Source: Ruminococcaceae bacterium UBA1425
GTDB taxonomy: Bacteria > Bacillota > Clostridia > Oscillospirales > Acutalibacteraceae
DNA: 47,546 nucleotides
Direction of reading: 5' to 3'
NCBI GenBank assembly: GCA_002329365.1
Contig: DCUB01000007.1
Coordinates: 1-47,546 of the forward strand
The notes under the pieces are model-generated. The model saw only the letters and a program-made list of their open reading frames with translations, made no database searches and was not told the origin of the DNA. Shown one piece after another: positions 32,678-40,832 of the stretch. Position 1 is the stretch's first letter, and each line of letters opens with the position of its first letter. The position numbers were made by a program, and so were the translations under genes.

Positions 32678-33601
32678 TCAGTCGCTGACGACGCTGCTTT
32701 CTTCTTCGCCCTCCGTTTCGGGAATTTCCTTGGCGGGCGCGACAGAAAGACGCGTGCGGGAAACAAGCGAGCTTATGATAAACGCCGCCATTACAAGGTC
32801 GCAGTATTCTATGGGCGAGTTGTCGGTAAGCAGCTCGGCTTTGCCGAGAAGCGTAACTATAAGCCTCGGAACAAAGCAGATAAGGCAGAACATTGCCGCC
32901 GGCAGACCGTAGGCGTAAAGCTTCCACTCAAGCCCCTTGCCGTTTACCTTTGACGTTACCTGCGCGAAAACCATGAAGAACGTCATAAGGAATACTATCA
33001 TGCAGAGCTCAAAGAAAAGCTCCGAAACGTTAAGAAAGCTTATTTCACGCATGAAGCGGTGAATTATGCGGAAAATGGACCACATCACGGGCGACACGGC
33101 AAGCAGCTTGTATTCCGCCGCGCTCTTTCCGTTAAATGCCGTAATGCCGTACAGTATAAAATAGATTGAGGAGATGACCGCGAAAAACGCCTCGAACGCC
33201 ATTGAAAGCGCGCCTGTTTTTGTAAGGTATTCACGCATGCTCAGACCGCCAAAGCCCGTATAAGCGAAATAGAGGTCTGAAAAATCGGCGTATCTTGTAA
33301 CGGCGTTGACGATAAGCGCCGCGACCGCGATAAACGAAACAAGCCCCACCACAGGTTTAACGCCGCCCGGCGCCGAAACGCGGCTTAGTTTTTCCCGGCA
33401 GAGAAACGAAACTATAACACAGAACAAAACGGAAACCGCCGCGACAATGTAGAGCGCGTAAACGGAAAAATTCTCGGTTTCCCAAAAGCCGGTGCCCGGC
33501 TCGACTATTGCGAGAAGCTGATAAACCCTTATGGGTAAAGCTATAATCGCGCTTCCGATAAAAGCGGCGAACAGGACGAACGGATTTATTTCGGCATTCA
33601 T
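32678..33601 (-). CDS. polytopic membrane protein, unknown function
   Basis: A 307-residue protein with about eight hydrophobic segments, a short acidic C-terminal tail (EGEEE) and no motif I recognise. The start is set at ATG 33599-33601; a TTG four codons upstream is possible. No strong Shine-Dalgarno is evident, so translation may depend on upstream citrate synthase, 68 nt away. Aromatic and basic residues such as FRIIHRFMREISF stand between helices. Confidence 0.75.
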   Translation of the reverse strand: MNAEINPFVLFAAFIGSAIIALPIRVYQLLAIVEPGTGFWETENFSVYALYIVAAVSVLFCVIVSFLCREKLSRVSAPGGVKPVVGLVSFIAVAALIVNAVTRYADFSDLYFAYTGFGGLSMREYLTKTGALSMAFEAFFAVISSIYFILYGITAFNGKSAAEYKLLAVSPVMWSIFRIIHRFMREISFLNVSELFFELCMIVFLMTFFMVFAQVTSKVNGKGLEWKLYAYGLPAAMFCLICFVPRLIVTLLGKAELLTDNSPIEYCDLVMAAFIISSLVSRTRLSVAPAKEIPETEGEEESSVVSD

Positions 33602-33669
33602 TTTCTTTTGCAAAACTTGTCACCTTGTTTTCATTTTTTGTTGTCGTGCTGTCAAAGGCGCGCCGACTA

Positions 33670-35085
33670 TCAGGGCCTTTCTTCTGACGGGATATAATGC
33701 TCCTCGACAAGGTACTCGTCTGATCTTTCGTCGACGGGGACGTATCCGCGTGGTACCGAAACGCTCTTGTAGGCGGGGCGGATTATACGGCCACCGGTAA
33801 GCAGCTCCTCAATCCTGTGAGCGCACCAGCCCGAAACACGTGCCACACAGAAAAGGGGAGTGAACAGTTCCTCGGGTATGCCGAGCATCTCATAGATAAG
33901 CCCCGAATAGAGGTCGACATTTGCGCATATTTTTTTGGTGTTTCCCTTTTTGGCTGCGAAAACCTCGGGCGTCAGCTCCTCAACGAGTTCAATAAGCCTG
34001 AACCTGTCGCCGAAGCCCTTCTTTTCGGAAAATTCCCTCGCGTACCTTTTTAGTATAACGGTCCTCGGGTCGGAAAGCGTGTAAACAGCGTGCCCCATTC
34101 CGTAGACAAGCCCCGTTCCGTCGCCGGCCTCTTTGTTGATTATCTTTTCAAGGTAGCAGGCAACCTCGTCCTTGTTCGTAATGTCTGAAACGTCGCGGCG
34201 GATGAAGTCAAGCATCTCGCGTACCTTGATGTTTGCCCCGCCGTGGCGCGGGCCTTTAAGCGCGCCTATGCCGGCAGCAATCGACGAGTAGGTGTCGGTA
34301 AGGCTTGAGGTGAGAACCCTTGTTGCAAAGGCGGAGTTGTTGCCGCCGCCGTGCTCGGCGTGGAGTATAAGGCAAAGGTCCAGAAGCTTTGCCTCCTCGT
34401 CGGTGAATTTTTTGTCGGAACGGATTGTGTAAAGCACATTCTGCGCCGTCATGTATTCAACCTTGTTCGGATGAATATACATGCTCTTGTGATCGTAGTG
34501 GCGGCGCTTGACCTGATAGGCGCAGCTCATTATAGTAGAAATCTGCGCTATCAGCCTTATTGACTGGCGCAGTACGTTCTCGATGGAAAGGTCCTCGGGA
34601 TTGTCGTCGTACGAATAAAGGGCGAGGACGGAACGCGAAAGCTTGTTCATTATATTGATGGACGGAGCTTTCATAATCATGTCCTCTATGAAATCCTCGG
34701 GCAGCTCGCGCTGCTTCGCGAGAATTTCGCAGAACATACTCAGCTGATTTTTTGTAGGCAGGGAGCCGAAAAGCAAAAGCCAGACTGTCTCCTCAAAGCC
34801 GAAGCGGTTTTCACGGATGCAGTTGTCGACGATTTCGTTAATGTCAATGCCGCGATATATAAGGCGGCCCTCCTGGGGCACGCGCTCCCCGTCGCGTATG
34901 TAATAGCCGTCGACGTTGCATACCTTGGTAAGCCCGGCCATAACTCCGGTGCCGTCGGCGTTGCGCAGGCCTCTCTTTACATCAAAGCGCGTAAAGTCTT
35001 CAGGATCAATTCTGTTATTTTTTATAAGTTCCTCGCATAGTATATTAACGGTTTCGTTTGAAAATGCTGATTTGTAATCGGACAA
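33670..35085 (-). CDS. citrate synthase
   Basis: A 471-residue type I/II citrate synthase. Catalytic histidine motifs HAEHGGGNNSAFA and GMGHAVY, the substrate motif GPRHGGAN and the aspartate in NVDLYSG are all in place. It condenses acetyl-CoA and oxaloacetate to citrate, here probably for the oxidative branch supplying 2-oxoglutarate in an anaerobe. The start is TTG 35083-35085 after GGGGTGG. Compared with usual bacterial enzymes of 370-430 residues it has an N-terminal extension of ~50 residues. Other TCA genes are not in the window. Confidence 0.95.
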   Translation of the reverse strand: MSDYKSAFSNETVNILCEELIKNNRIDPEDFTRFDVKRGLRNADGTGVMAGLTKVCNVDGYYIRDGERVPQEGRLIYRGIDINEIVDNCIRENRFGFEETVWLLLFGSLPTKNQLSMFCEILAKQRELPEDFIEDMIMKAPSINIMNKLSRSVLALYSYDDNPEDLSIENVLRQSIRLIAQISTIMSCAYQVKRRHYDHKSMYIHPNKVEYMTAQNVLYTIRSDKKFTDEEAKLLDLCLILHAEHGGGNNSAFATRVLTSSLTDTYSSIAAGIGALKGPRHGGANIKVREMLDFIRRDVSDITNKDEVACYLEKIINKEAGDGTGLVYGMGHAVYTLSDPRTVILKRYAREFSEKKGFGDRFRLIELVEELTPEVFAAKKGNTKKICANVDLYSGLIYEMLGIPEELFTPLFCVARVSGWCAHRIEELLTGGRIIRPAYKSVSVPRGYVPVDERSDEYLVEEHYIPSEERP

Positions 35086-35120
35086 GTGTTACACCACCCC
35101 AAAATAAACTTACAGATTAT

Positions 35121-35148
35121 TTTATACCACAAGCCTACCCGATGTCAA
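35121..35148 (-). promoter_or_regulatory. sigma-A promoter of the citrate synthase operon
   Basis: On the minus strand TTGACA (35143-35148) and TATAAA (35121-35126) are 16 bp apart, about 36 bp before the TTG start. Confidence 0.78.
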
Positions 35149-35177
35149 TAACAAATAAACAGAAAGGTCGTCGTGTC

Positions 35178-36170
35178 ATGAAAATTTACGGAATTTTACT
35201 TGTAATTATAACCCTCGTCTACATTCTTGCGCCCGCCGTGGCGGTAGACAGGAAGGATGTCGGGAAAAGCACAACCGTTACCGAAACGGAAACGCAGAAA
35301 AAGGCAGAGGCTTCGGCCGGAACGGACGAGGGCGAAGTGATAAAGGTTTTCAGAGTCGGCGGTGAGGTGGTTGAAACAGTGTCGCAGCTTGAGTATCTTG
35401 TAGGGGCGGTAGCGGCCGAAATGCCTGCCGGCTACCATGAGGAGGCGTTAAAGGCGCAGGCTGTCGCATGCTTCACCTATGCTCTTTACAATAAGGCAAA
35501 GCAGGAAAAAACGCCGGACGGGGACCTGGCGGGAGCATATCTTTCAGACTCCCCGGCCGAGCATCAGGGATACCTTTCGGCGTCGGAACGCCGTGAAAAG
35601 TGGGGCGAAAAGTACGACGACTACGAGGACAAAATTGAAAAAGCCGCCAAAGAGGTGCTTGGAAAAGCACTCGTCTATGACGGCGAATACATTATTGCGG
35701 CGTTCCACTCAATATGTTCGGGAAGAACGGAAAGCGCGAAGGTTGTCTGGGACACGGATATTCCTTACCTTAAAAGTGTCGTAAGCGACGGCGACAAGCT
35801 TTCGCCCGATTATTCCGACACCATAGCCCTGACAACAGAGCAGTTCTGCGAGCTGCTGTCGCTCAAAGACGCAGAAGCCGAGCCGTCGAAGTGGCTGGGT
35901 GAGTCGAAGGTGTCGGAAAGCGGCATTGTGACATCCGTTGAAATATGCGGTCAGAGCTTCAGCGGAGCGGAGGTCAGAAAGGCTCTGGGGCTTCGCAGCA
36001 GCGCCTTTACAATCTCTTACAAGGACGGGGATTTTACCGTTAAGACGCTCGGCTACGGTCACTTTGTGGGCATGAGCCAGTACGGCGCCGACTATATGGC
36101 GCGTCAGGGCTCGTCGTGGGAGGATATTTTAAAGCATTATTATTCCGGCGTTACGATAACCGATGTATGA
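35178..36170 (+). CDS. SpoIID/LytB-domain protein
   Basis: A 330-residue membrane-anchored protein. From ATG 35178 it starts MKIYGILLVIITLVYILAP, one membrane helix, then a linker and a SpoIID domain: AVAAEMPAGYHEEALKAQAVACFTYAL contains the conserved catalytic glutamate, FHSICSGRTESA the serine/cysteine region, and YGHFVGMSQYGA the closing motif. SpoIID is a lytic transglycosylase that cuts glycan strands during spore engulfment; LytB-like forms act in vegetative walls. Which applies here is not settled. An in-frame upstream ATG (35142) exists, but GAAAGG fits 35178. It overlaps the convergent DUF1015 gene by 20 nt. Confidence 0.9.
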   Translation: MKIYGILLVIITLVYILAPAVAVDRKDVGKSTTVTETETQKKAEASAGTDEGEVIKVFRVGGEVVETVSQLEYLVGAVAAEMPAGYHEEALKAQAVACFTYALYNKAKQEKTPDGDLAGAYLSDSPAEHQGYLSASERREKWGEKYDDYEDKIEKAAKEVLGKALVYDGEYIIAAFHSICSGRTESAKVVWDTDIPYLKSVVSDGDKLSPDYSDTIALTTEQFCELLSLKDAEAEPSKWLGESKVSESGIVTSVEICGQSFSGAEVRKALGLRSSAFTISYKDGDFTVKTLGYGHFVGMSQYGADYMARQGSSWEDILKHYYSGVTITDV

Positions 36171-37398
36171 ACAGCCCGCTTAAAAGCTTCGGCTCAAACC
36201 ACGTTGACTTGGGCGGCATTATCTGTCCGGCATCGGCGATGTCGAACAGGTCGTCAAGTGTTGTGGGATACATTGAGAACGCTATTGCCATATCCTCGCC
36301 GACGCGCCGCTCAAGCTCGCCGAGACCTCTTATTCCGCCGACAAAGTCAATGCGCTTGTCGGTCCTCGGGTCGTCGATTCCGAGTACGGGGGAAATGAGA
36401 TTGTTCTGAAGGATTGAAACATCAAGCCGTGCTACCGGGTCGTTTTTGTCAAACGTGCCGTCCTTAGCCTTAAGCCTGTACCATTTGCCGCCGAGGAGCA
36501 TGCCGAAGGTGTGTTTTTCGGCGGGCTTGTACGGAGAGCCGGAGGAAGCCTCGGCTATGTCGAATTTCTCTGACACTTTTTCAAGAAGCTCTTTTTCCGA
36601 AAGACCGTTTGTATCCTTAATAAGCCTGTTGTAGTCCATTATTTCAAGCTCGTTCTTCGGGAAGGCGACGGCAAGGAAGTAGTTGAACTCCTCGTTGCCC
36701 GTAAAGCCCGGATTATCTGCGCGTCTTTTTTTGCCGACTCTGACGGCGGAGGCGCACCTGTGGTGGCCGTCGGCTATATAAAGACTGTCAATGCCGGAAA
36801 AAGCGCCGGAAACAAGCTCAATCGTCTTATCGCAGTCAACAACCCAAACGGTGTTGCCGATATTGCCGTCACTTACAAAGTCGTAAACAGGCTCGTGCGA
36901 GGCTTTCCATTCCTCCACGGCGGCTCCTATAACATCGTTTTCGCGGTAGCACAGGAATATGGGGCCTGTGTTTGCGTCGCAGTAATCAACATGCCTTACC
37001 CTGTCCTCCTCCTTGTCGGCGCGGGTCAGCTCGTGTTTTTTTATTCTGTTTTCGATATAGTCGTCAATAGAGGCGCAGCCGACAAGCCCCGTCTGGCTTC
37101 TGCCGTTCATAGTCTGCCTGTAAATATAAAGGCAGGGCTTTTCGTCCATGCGGCAGACGCCGTCACTGACGAGCCTTTCAATATTTTCACGCGCCTTTTG
37201 ATATACCTGCTCGCTGTAAAGGTCGGTGCCTTCGGGTAAGTCTATTTCCGCCTTGTCAACGTGAAGGAAGGAATAGGGCTTGTCCGCCGCCATTTCCTTT
37301 GCCTCCGCGCTGTTCATAACGTCGTAGGGCAACGCGGCAACCTCGGCGGCATACTTTTGAATCGGGCGTACAGCCTTGAACGGCCTGAATACTGCCAT
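36151..37398 (-). CDS. DUF1015 family protein (ParB/SerK-like fold, tentative)
   Basis: A 415-residue protein of the DUF1015 family. The start at 37396-37398 is preferred: AGGAG is 8 nt upstream, and MAVFRPFKAVRPIQKYAAEVAALPYDVMNS is the canonical DUF1015 opening. YIADGHHRCASAV (about residues 207-218) is the family's key motif, also seen in ParB/SbnI/SerK-type proteins that use nucleotides or phosphorylate serine. DUF1015 often adjoins serine-biosynthesis genes; serA and serC are not in this window. The function is unproven. Confidence 0.85.
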   Translation of the reverse strand: MAVFRPFKAVRPIQKYAAEVAALPYDVMNSAEAKEMAADKPYSFLHVDKAEIDLPEGTDLYSEQVYQKARENIERLVSDGVCRMDEKPCLYIYRQTMNGRSQTGLVGCASIDDYIENRIKKHELTRADKEEDRVRHVDYCDANTGPIFLCYRENDVIGAAVEEWKASHEPVYDFVSDGNIGNTVWVVDCDKTIELVSGAFSGIDSLYIADGHHRCASAVRVGKKRRADNPGFTGNEEFNYFLAVAFPKNELEIMDYNRLIKDTNGLSEKELLEKVSEKFDIAEASSGSPYKPAEKHTFGMLLGGKWYRLKAKDGTFDKNDPVARLDVSILQNNLISPVLGIDDPRTDKRIDFVGGIRGLGELERRVGEDMAIAFSMYPTTLDDLFDIADAGQIMPPKSTWFEPKLLSGLFIHRLS

Positions 37399-37438
37399 TA
37401 AAATCACTCCTGTATTATTGATGGATATTAACTCAAAT

Positions 37439-37467
37439 ATTATAAACCATTGACAGTGCTTTGTCCA
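37439..37467 (-). promoter_or_regulatory. sigma-A promoter of the DUF1015 gene
   Basis: On the minus strand TGGACA (37462-37467) and TATAAT (37439-37444) are 17 bp apart, 41 bp before the ATG. Confidence 0.7.
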
Positions 37468-37544
37468 ATATTTTTTGAGTTTGATTATATTCGGGCTGGC
37501 ATTTACTATACGGTTATTTGAGGACATTTTGAGAAAAATAGTGC

Positions 37545-37573
37545 TTGACAGCAGGGGCGTAGCGTGATAGACT
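37545..37573 (+). promoter_or_regulatory. sigma-A promoter of the T-box-thrS transcript
   Basis: TTGACA (37545-37550) and TAGACT (37568-37573) are separated by 17 bp, just before the T-box leader. The spacer between the two divergent promoters (37468-37544) holds nothing else recognised. Confidence 0.78.
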
Positions 37574-37589
37574 GTTTCCAAGTTAATAT

Positions 37590-37834
37590 TATAAAGCGAT
37601 GATGCAAACCGATTGCTCATTTAAACTTTTTCAGAGAGCCCGCGACGCGGCTGAAATCGCGGGTAAAGGCTTTGAGCATGACACCGTTGCGGAGTGCGCT
37701 CCAATCCTTTTTTATGCTAAGGAGTGCCGTGTGACCGCGTTAAGGTCTTTGAGCGGCGGGTTTTCCCGCAATTCGGGTGGAACCGTGGAGCTATAATGCT
37801 TCGCCCCGGTGATGGGGCGGGGCATTTTTTATTT
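37590..37834 (+). ncRNA. T-box riboswitch (threonyl)
   Basis: A full T-box leader: AGAGAG (37633-37638) with a GC-rich distal stem, a specifier region with ACACC at 37681-37685 so the codon is ACA or ACC (both Thr), the T-box motif GGGTGGAACC (37775-37784), and an attenuator hairpin at 37796-37825 followed by ATTTTTTATTT. Uncharged tRNA-Thr would pair with the specifier and T-box, form the antiterminator and allow thrS transcription. The gene downstream is thrS, as expected. Confidence 0.93.
37796..37834 (+). terminator. T-box attenuator terminator
   Basis: ATGCTTCGCCCC (37796-37807) pairs with GGGGCGGGGCAT (37814-37825), with two G-U pairs, and is followed by a T-rich run. It is mutually exclusive with the antiterminator that contains the T-box motif at 37775. 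Confidence 0.88.
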
Positions 37835-37875
37835 CTCAGTGTTCAGATAATAAACGATATAAACAGACAACAAAC

Positions 37876-37897
37876 GGGTCGTCAAGGACGCCGACCC
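37876..37897. repeat. GGGTCG...CGACCC palindromic element, copy 2
   Basis: GGGTCG (37876-37881) and CGACCC (37892-37897) are inverted repeats; the stretch matches the reverse complement of the element at 12906-12929 at 20 of 22 positions. It lies in the untranslated region between the T-box terminator and the thrS start. Confidence 0.65.
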
Positions 37898-37983
37898 ATA
37901 CAAAAATGTCTGAATGTAAAAAATAAGGTGATACAAGGTACCACCATATTTATGCAAAATTATTTCAAGGAGATAGATTTTAA

Positions 37984-39927
37984 ATGATTAAAGTTACACT
38001 TAAGGACGGCGCTGTCCGTGAATACGACGCCGGCGTTTCGGCAATGGACATTGCAAGGTCGCTTGGCGCGGGTCTTTTCAAAGCTGCCTGCGTCTGCAGG
38101 ATTAACGGCGTGACATCAGACCTCAGAACACCTATAAACGACGACTGCGAGCTCGAGATACTGACGTTCGACACGGACGAGGGCAAATACGCCTTCCGTC
38201 ACACCGCGTCGCACGTCATGGCGCAGGCGGTTAAACGGCTGTTCCCCGATGCAAAGCTTGCGATAGGTCCCGCCATAGACAACGGGTTTTATTATGATTT
38301 CGACACCGACACTCCCTTTACGCCCGAGGTTCTCGTAAAAATCGAGGACGAGATGAAAAAAATCGTCAAGGAGGAGCTGCCCATAGAGCGCTTTGAGCTC
38401 CCGCCGGACGAGGCTCTGGCGTGGGCGGAAAACGCCGGGGAAATCTACAAGGCGGAGCTTATCCGCGAGCATTCGGGCAAGGGCGAGAAGATATCCTTTT
38501 TCAGGCAGGGCGAGTTTATCGAGCTTTGCGCCGGCCCACACATTCCCGACACGGGAAGATTAAAGGCGTTCAGGCTCACGTCCTGCACGGGCGCTTACTG
38601 GCGCGGGGACTCAAACAATAAAATGCTTCAGAGGATATACGGCACAGCCTTCACTAAAAAAGACGAACTGGAAGCGTATCTCGCGGCCGTTGAGGAGGCA
38701 AAAAAGCGCGACCACAACAAGCTCGGCAGGGAGCTTGAAATATTCACAACCTCCGACCTGATAGGACAGGGCTTGCCTATTCTGCTGCCGAAGGGCGCGA
38801 GGATTATCCAGCTTCTGCAGCGCTTCGTCGAGGACGAGGAGCAAAAGCGCGGCTGGCAGCTTACAAAAACGCCGTATATGGCAAAGAGCGACCTCTACAA
38901 GCTTTCGGGTCACTGGGACCATTACAAGGACGGCATGTTTGTAATGGGCAACGAGGAAACCGACAAGGAGGTTTTCGCGCTCCGCCCCATGACCTGCCCG
39001 TTCCAGTATCAGGCGTATTTAAACCGCGGCCGTTCATACCGCGACCTGCCTATCCGCTATAACGAAACGTCAACCCTGTTCAGAAACGAATCATCCGGCG
39101 AGATGCACGGGCTTATTAGGGTTCGTCAGTTCACAATCTCCGAGGGACATCTGATATGCACGCCGGAGCAGCTTGAGGACGAGTTCAGAAAATGCCTCGA
39201 GCTTGCAATATACATGCTTAAAACACTCGGTCTTTACGAGGACGTTTCATACCGCTTTTCGCAGTGGGACCCGAACGACAGTGAAAAGTTCATAGGCACT
39301 CCCGAGCAGTGGGACGAGGCGCAGGGCGTAATGTACAAAATCCTCGACCACCTCGGAATTGATTACAAGATAGGCATCGGTGAGGCTGCGTTCTACGGGC
39401 CTAAGCTTGATATCCAGATAAGGAACGTGTTCGGCAAGGAAGACACGCTTATTACAATCCAGATAGACCAGATGCTTGCCGAAAAGTTCGGCATGGAGTA
39501 CGTCGACGTCGACGGTCAGAAGAAACACCCGTATATCATACACAGGACTTCCATAGGCTGCTATGAGAGGACGCTGGCACTTCTTATAGAAAAATATGCC
39601 GGCGCGTTCCCGCTATGGCTCGCTCCCGAGCAGATAAGGCTTCTGCCGATTTCCGACCGTCATCACGAGTACGCAAAGGCGGCAGCCGAAAAGCTCGAAT
39701 CCTTAGGCTTCCGCGTAACGTGCGACGAGCGCAGCGAGAAGATAGGCTTTAAAATACGCGAGGCTCAGCTTGAAAAGATTCCCTATATGCTGCTTGTGGG
39801 CGACAAGGAAATCGAGAGCGGCACGTTTTCTGTCAGGCGCAGGGGAGAGGGCGATATCGGCGCGATGGGAGCGGAGGAATTCACGTCTATGGCGCTTAGG
39901 GAAACGGCCGAAAAGGTCAGGTTTTAA
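37984..39927 (+). CDS. thrS: threonyl-tRNA synthetase
   Basis: A 647-residue class II aminoacyl-tRNA synthetase, the usual bacterial length. In order: TGS domain (residues ~1-60), the editing domain with HTASHVMAQAVKRLF and the zinc-type cysteine/histidine set, the catalytic core with motif 2 LFRNESSGEMHGLIRVRQFT and motif 3 in HRTSIGCYERTLALLIEKY, then the anticodon-binding domain APEQIRLLPISDRH. It charges tRNA-Thr and edits Ser-tRNA-Thr. Expression is controlled by the T-box at 37590-37834. AAGGAGATAG is ~10 nt upstream of ATG 37984. Confidence 0.98.
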   Translation: MIKVTLKDGAVREYDAGVSAMDIARSLGAGLFKAACVCRINGVTSDLRTPINDDCELEILTFDTDEGKYAFRHTASHVMAQAVKRLFPDAKLAIGPAIDNGFYYDFDTDTPFTPEVLVKIEDEMKKIVKEELPIERFELPPDEALAWAENAGEIYKAELIREHSGKGEKISFFRQGEFIELCAGPHIPDTGRLKAFRLTSCTGAYWRGDSNNKMLQRIYGTAFTKKDELEAYLAAVEEAKKRDHNKLGRELEIFTTSDLIGQGLPILLPKGARIIQLLQRFVEDEEQKRGWQLTKTPYMAKSDLYKLSGHWDHYKDGMFVMGNEETDKEVFALRPMTCPFQYQAYLNRGRSYRDLPIRYNETSTLFRNESSGEMHGLIRVRQFTISEGHLICTPEQLEDEFRKCLELAIYMLKTLGLYEDVSYRFSQWDPNDSEKFIGTPEQWDEAQGVMYKILDHLGIDYKIGIGEAAFYGPKLDIQIRNVFGKEDTLITIQIDQMLAEKFGMEYVDVDGQKKHPYIIHRTSIGCYERTLALLIEKYAGAFPLWLAPEQIRLLPISDRHHEYAKAAAEKLESLGFRVTCDERSEKIGFKIREAQLEKIPYMLLVGDKEIESGTFSVRRRGEGDIGAMGAEEFTSMALRETAEKVRF

Positions 39928-39930
39928 CCG

Positions 39931-40659
39931 ATGTCCGAAACAAGGCTTGAAAAGCTCGGCGGGGGAGTGACGGCTGTAATTTCGCGGCTTCACGGCTTCG
40001 GCACCGACGCGCTTGCGCTTGCCGCCTTTGCCGCCCCGAAAAAAAACGACACGGCCTGCGACCTCGGCTCCGGCTGCGGGATAATTCCGCTTATATGGTG
40101 CCGCGACGGTCTTTGCAATAAAATAACGGCGCTCGAAATACAAAAGGACGCCTGCGGGCAGATATCAAAAGCCGTTGCCTTGAACGGTCTTAGCGAAAAG
40201 CTAAAGGTGGTAAACGGCGACCTTCGCCGCGTTTCGGAGTATCTGCCGCTTTACTGTTATGATTTAGTCACTATGAACCCCCCGTATAAAGCGCCGAAGG
40301 CGGGGCTTACAAGCTCTGCGGAGGAGGCGCTTATAGCAAGGCACGAAATCGCCTGCTCGTTTTCGGACGTAACTAAGGCGGCCGAAAAGCTGCTGCGCTT
40401 CGGCGGCAGGCTGTGCGTGTGCCACCGCCCCGAACGTGCCGCCGACGTTATCTGCGAAATGCGCGCGCAAGGAATTGAGCCAAAGCGCATAAGAATGGTA
40501 ACGTACAGGGCGGGAATGAAGCCGAACCTTATTCTTTTTGAGGGCAAAAAGGGCGGCAAAAGCGGCGTTGTTATTGAGCCGGAGCTGATTTTAAAGGACA
40601 GCGCGGGAAATTACACGGCGCAGGCGCTTGAAATATACGGGCTTTACAACAACGGATGA
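39931..40659 (+). CDS. tRNA1(Val) adenine-37 N6-methyltransferase-like (TrmN6/YfiC)
   Basis: A 242-residue SAM-dependent methyltransferase. ACDLGSGCGIIPLIW is motif I, LEIQKDACGQISKAV an acidic adenine-binding strand, and VTMNPPYK the NPPY motif of N6-adenine methyltransferases. Length and layout fit the YfiC/TrmN6 family, modifying A37 of tRNA1(Val). It starts 4 nt after the thrS stop, so it is probably co-expressed with thrS, and under the same T-box. Confidence 0.88.
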   Translation: MSETRLEKLGGGVTAVISRLHGFGTDALALAAFAAPKKNDTACDLGSGCGIIPLIWCRDGLCNKITALEIQKDACGQISKAVALNGLSEKLKVVNGDLRRVSEYLPLYCYDLVTMNPPYKAPKAGLTSSAEEALIARHEIACSFSDVTKAAEKLLRFGGRLCVCHRPERAADVICEMRAQGIEPKRIRMVTYRAGMKPNLILFEGKKGGKSGVVIEPELILKDSAGNYTAQALEIYGLYNNG

Positions 40660-40700
40660 ACTAAGCAGGGGCGATCTTATAAACAACATCACATAAGCAG

Positions 40701-40720
40701 GGAACGCATTTATGCGTTCC
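40701..40720. repeat. palindromic hairpin element, left copy
   Basis: GGAACGCATTTATGCGTTCC is a perfect 20-nt hairpin with an 8-bp stem and TTTA loop. It is related to the right-hand copy at 40748-40767: both share GGAAC-R-CA and TG-Y-GTTCC ends, and the same layout. Confidence 0.7.
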
Positions 40721-40747
40721 GCGGATTAATCGCATAGCTCGGTATTC

Positions 40748-40767
40748 GGAACACATGAATGTGTTCC
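40748..40767. repeat. palindromic hairpin element, right copy
   Basis: GGAACACATGAATGTGTTCC is an 8-bp stem with TGAA loop, 27 bp from the left copy. Its outer bases differ from the left copy by compensatory G-C to A-T changes, as in a conserved stem. Confidence 0.7.
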
Positions 40768-40832
40768 CTACTATAAAAACAAAGTCAAGATAATGATAAA
40801 GATGTGCAAAACAGTATGAAGGAACAAGAAAA

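Larger units (their letters stand above)
40660..40832. other. intergenic spacer carrying twin hairpins
   Basis: A 173-bp spacer. Apart from the two palindromes listed separately, it shows an AT-rich tract and no recognisable promoter consensus before rsmI. Confidence 0.5.

Noticed and set aside
35178..36170. Firm call of spore-specific SpoIID.
   Set aside because: The SpoIID/LytB domain also occurs in vegetative wall enzymes, and no other sporulation genes lie next to it.
37740..37800. A tRNA gene near the T-box region.
   Set aside because: The stems belong to the T-box leader; no cloverleaf with conserved GGTTCGA loop or acceptor stem was found. No tRNA was recognised elsewhere in the window.
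39703..40143. A 146-codon minus-strand frame across thrS and the methyltransferase.
   Set aside because: It is antisense to two genes with clear family motifs and carries no domain of its own.
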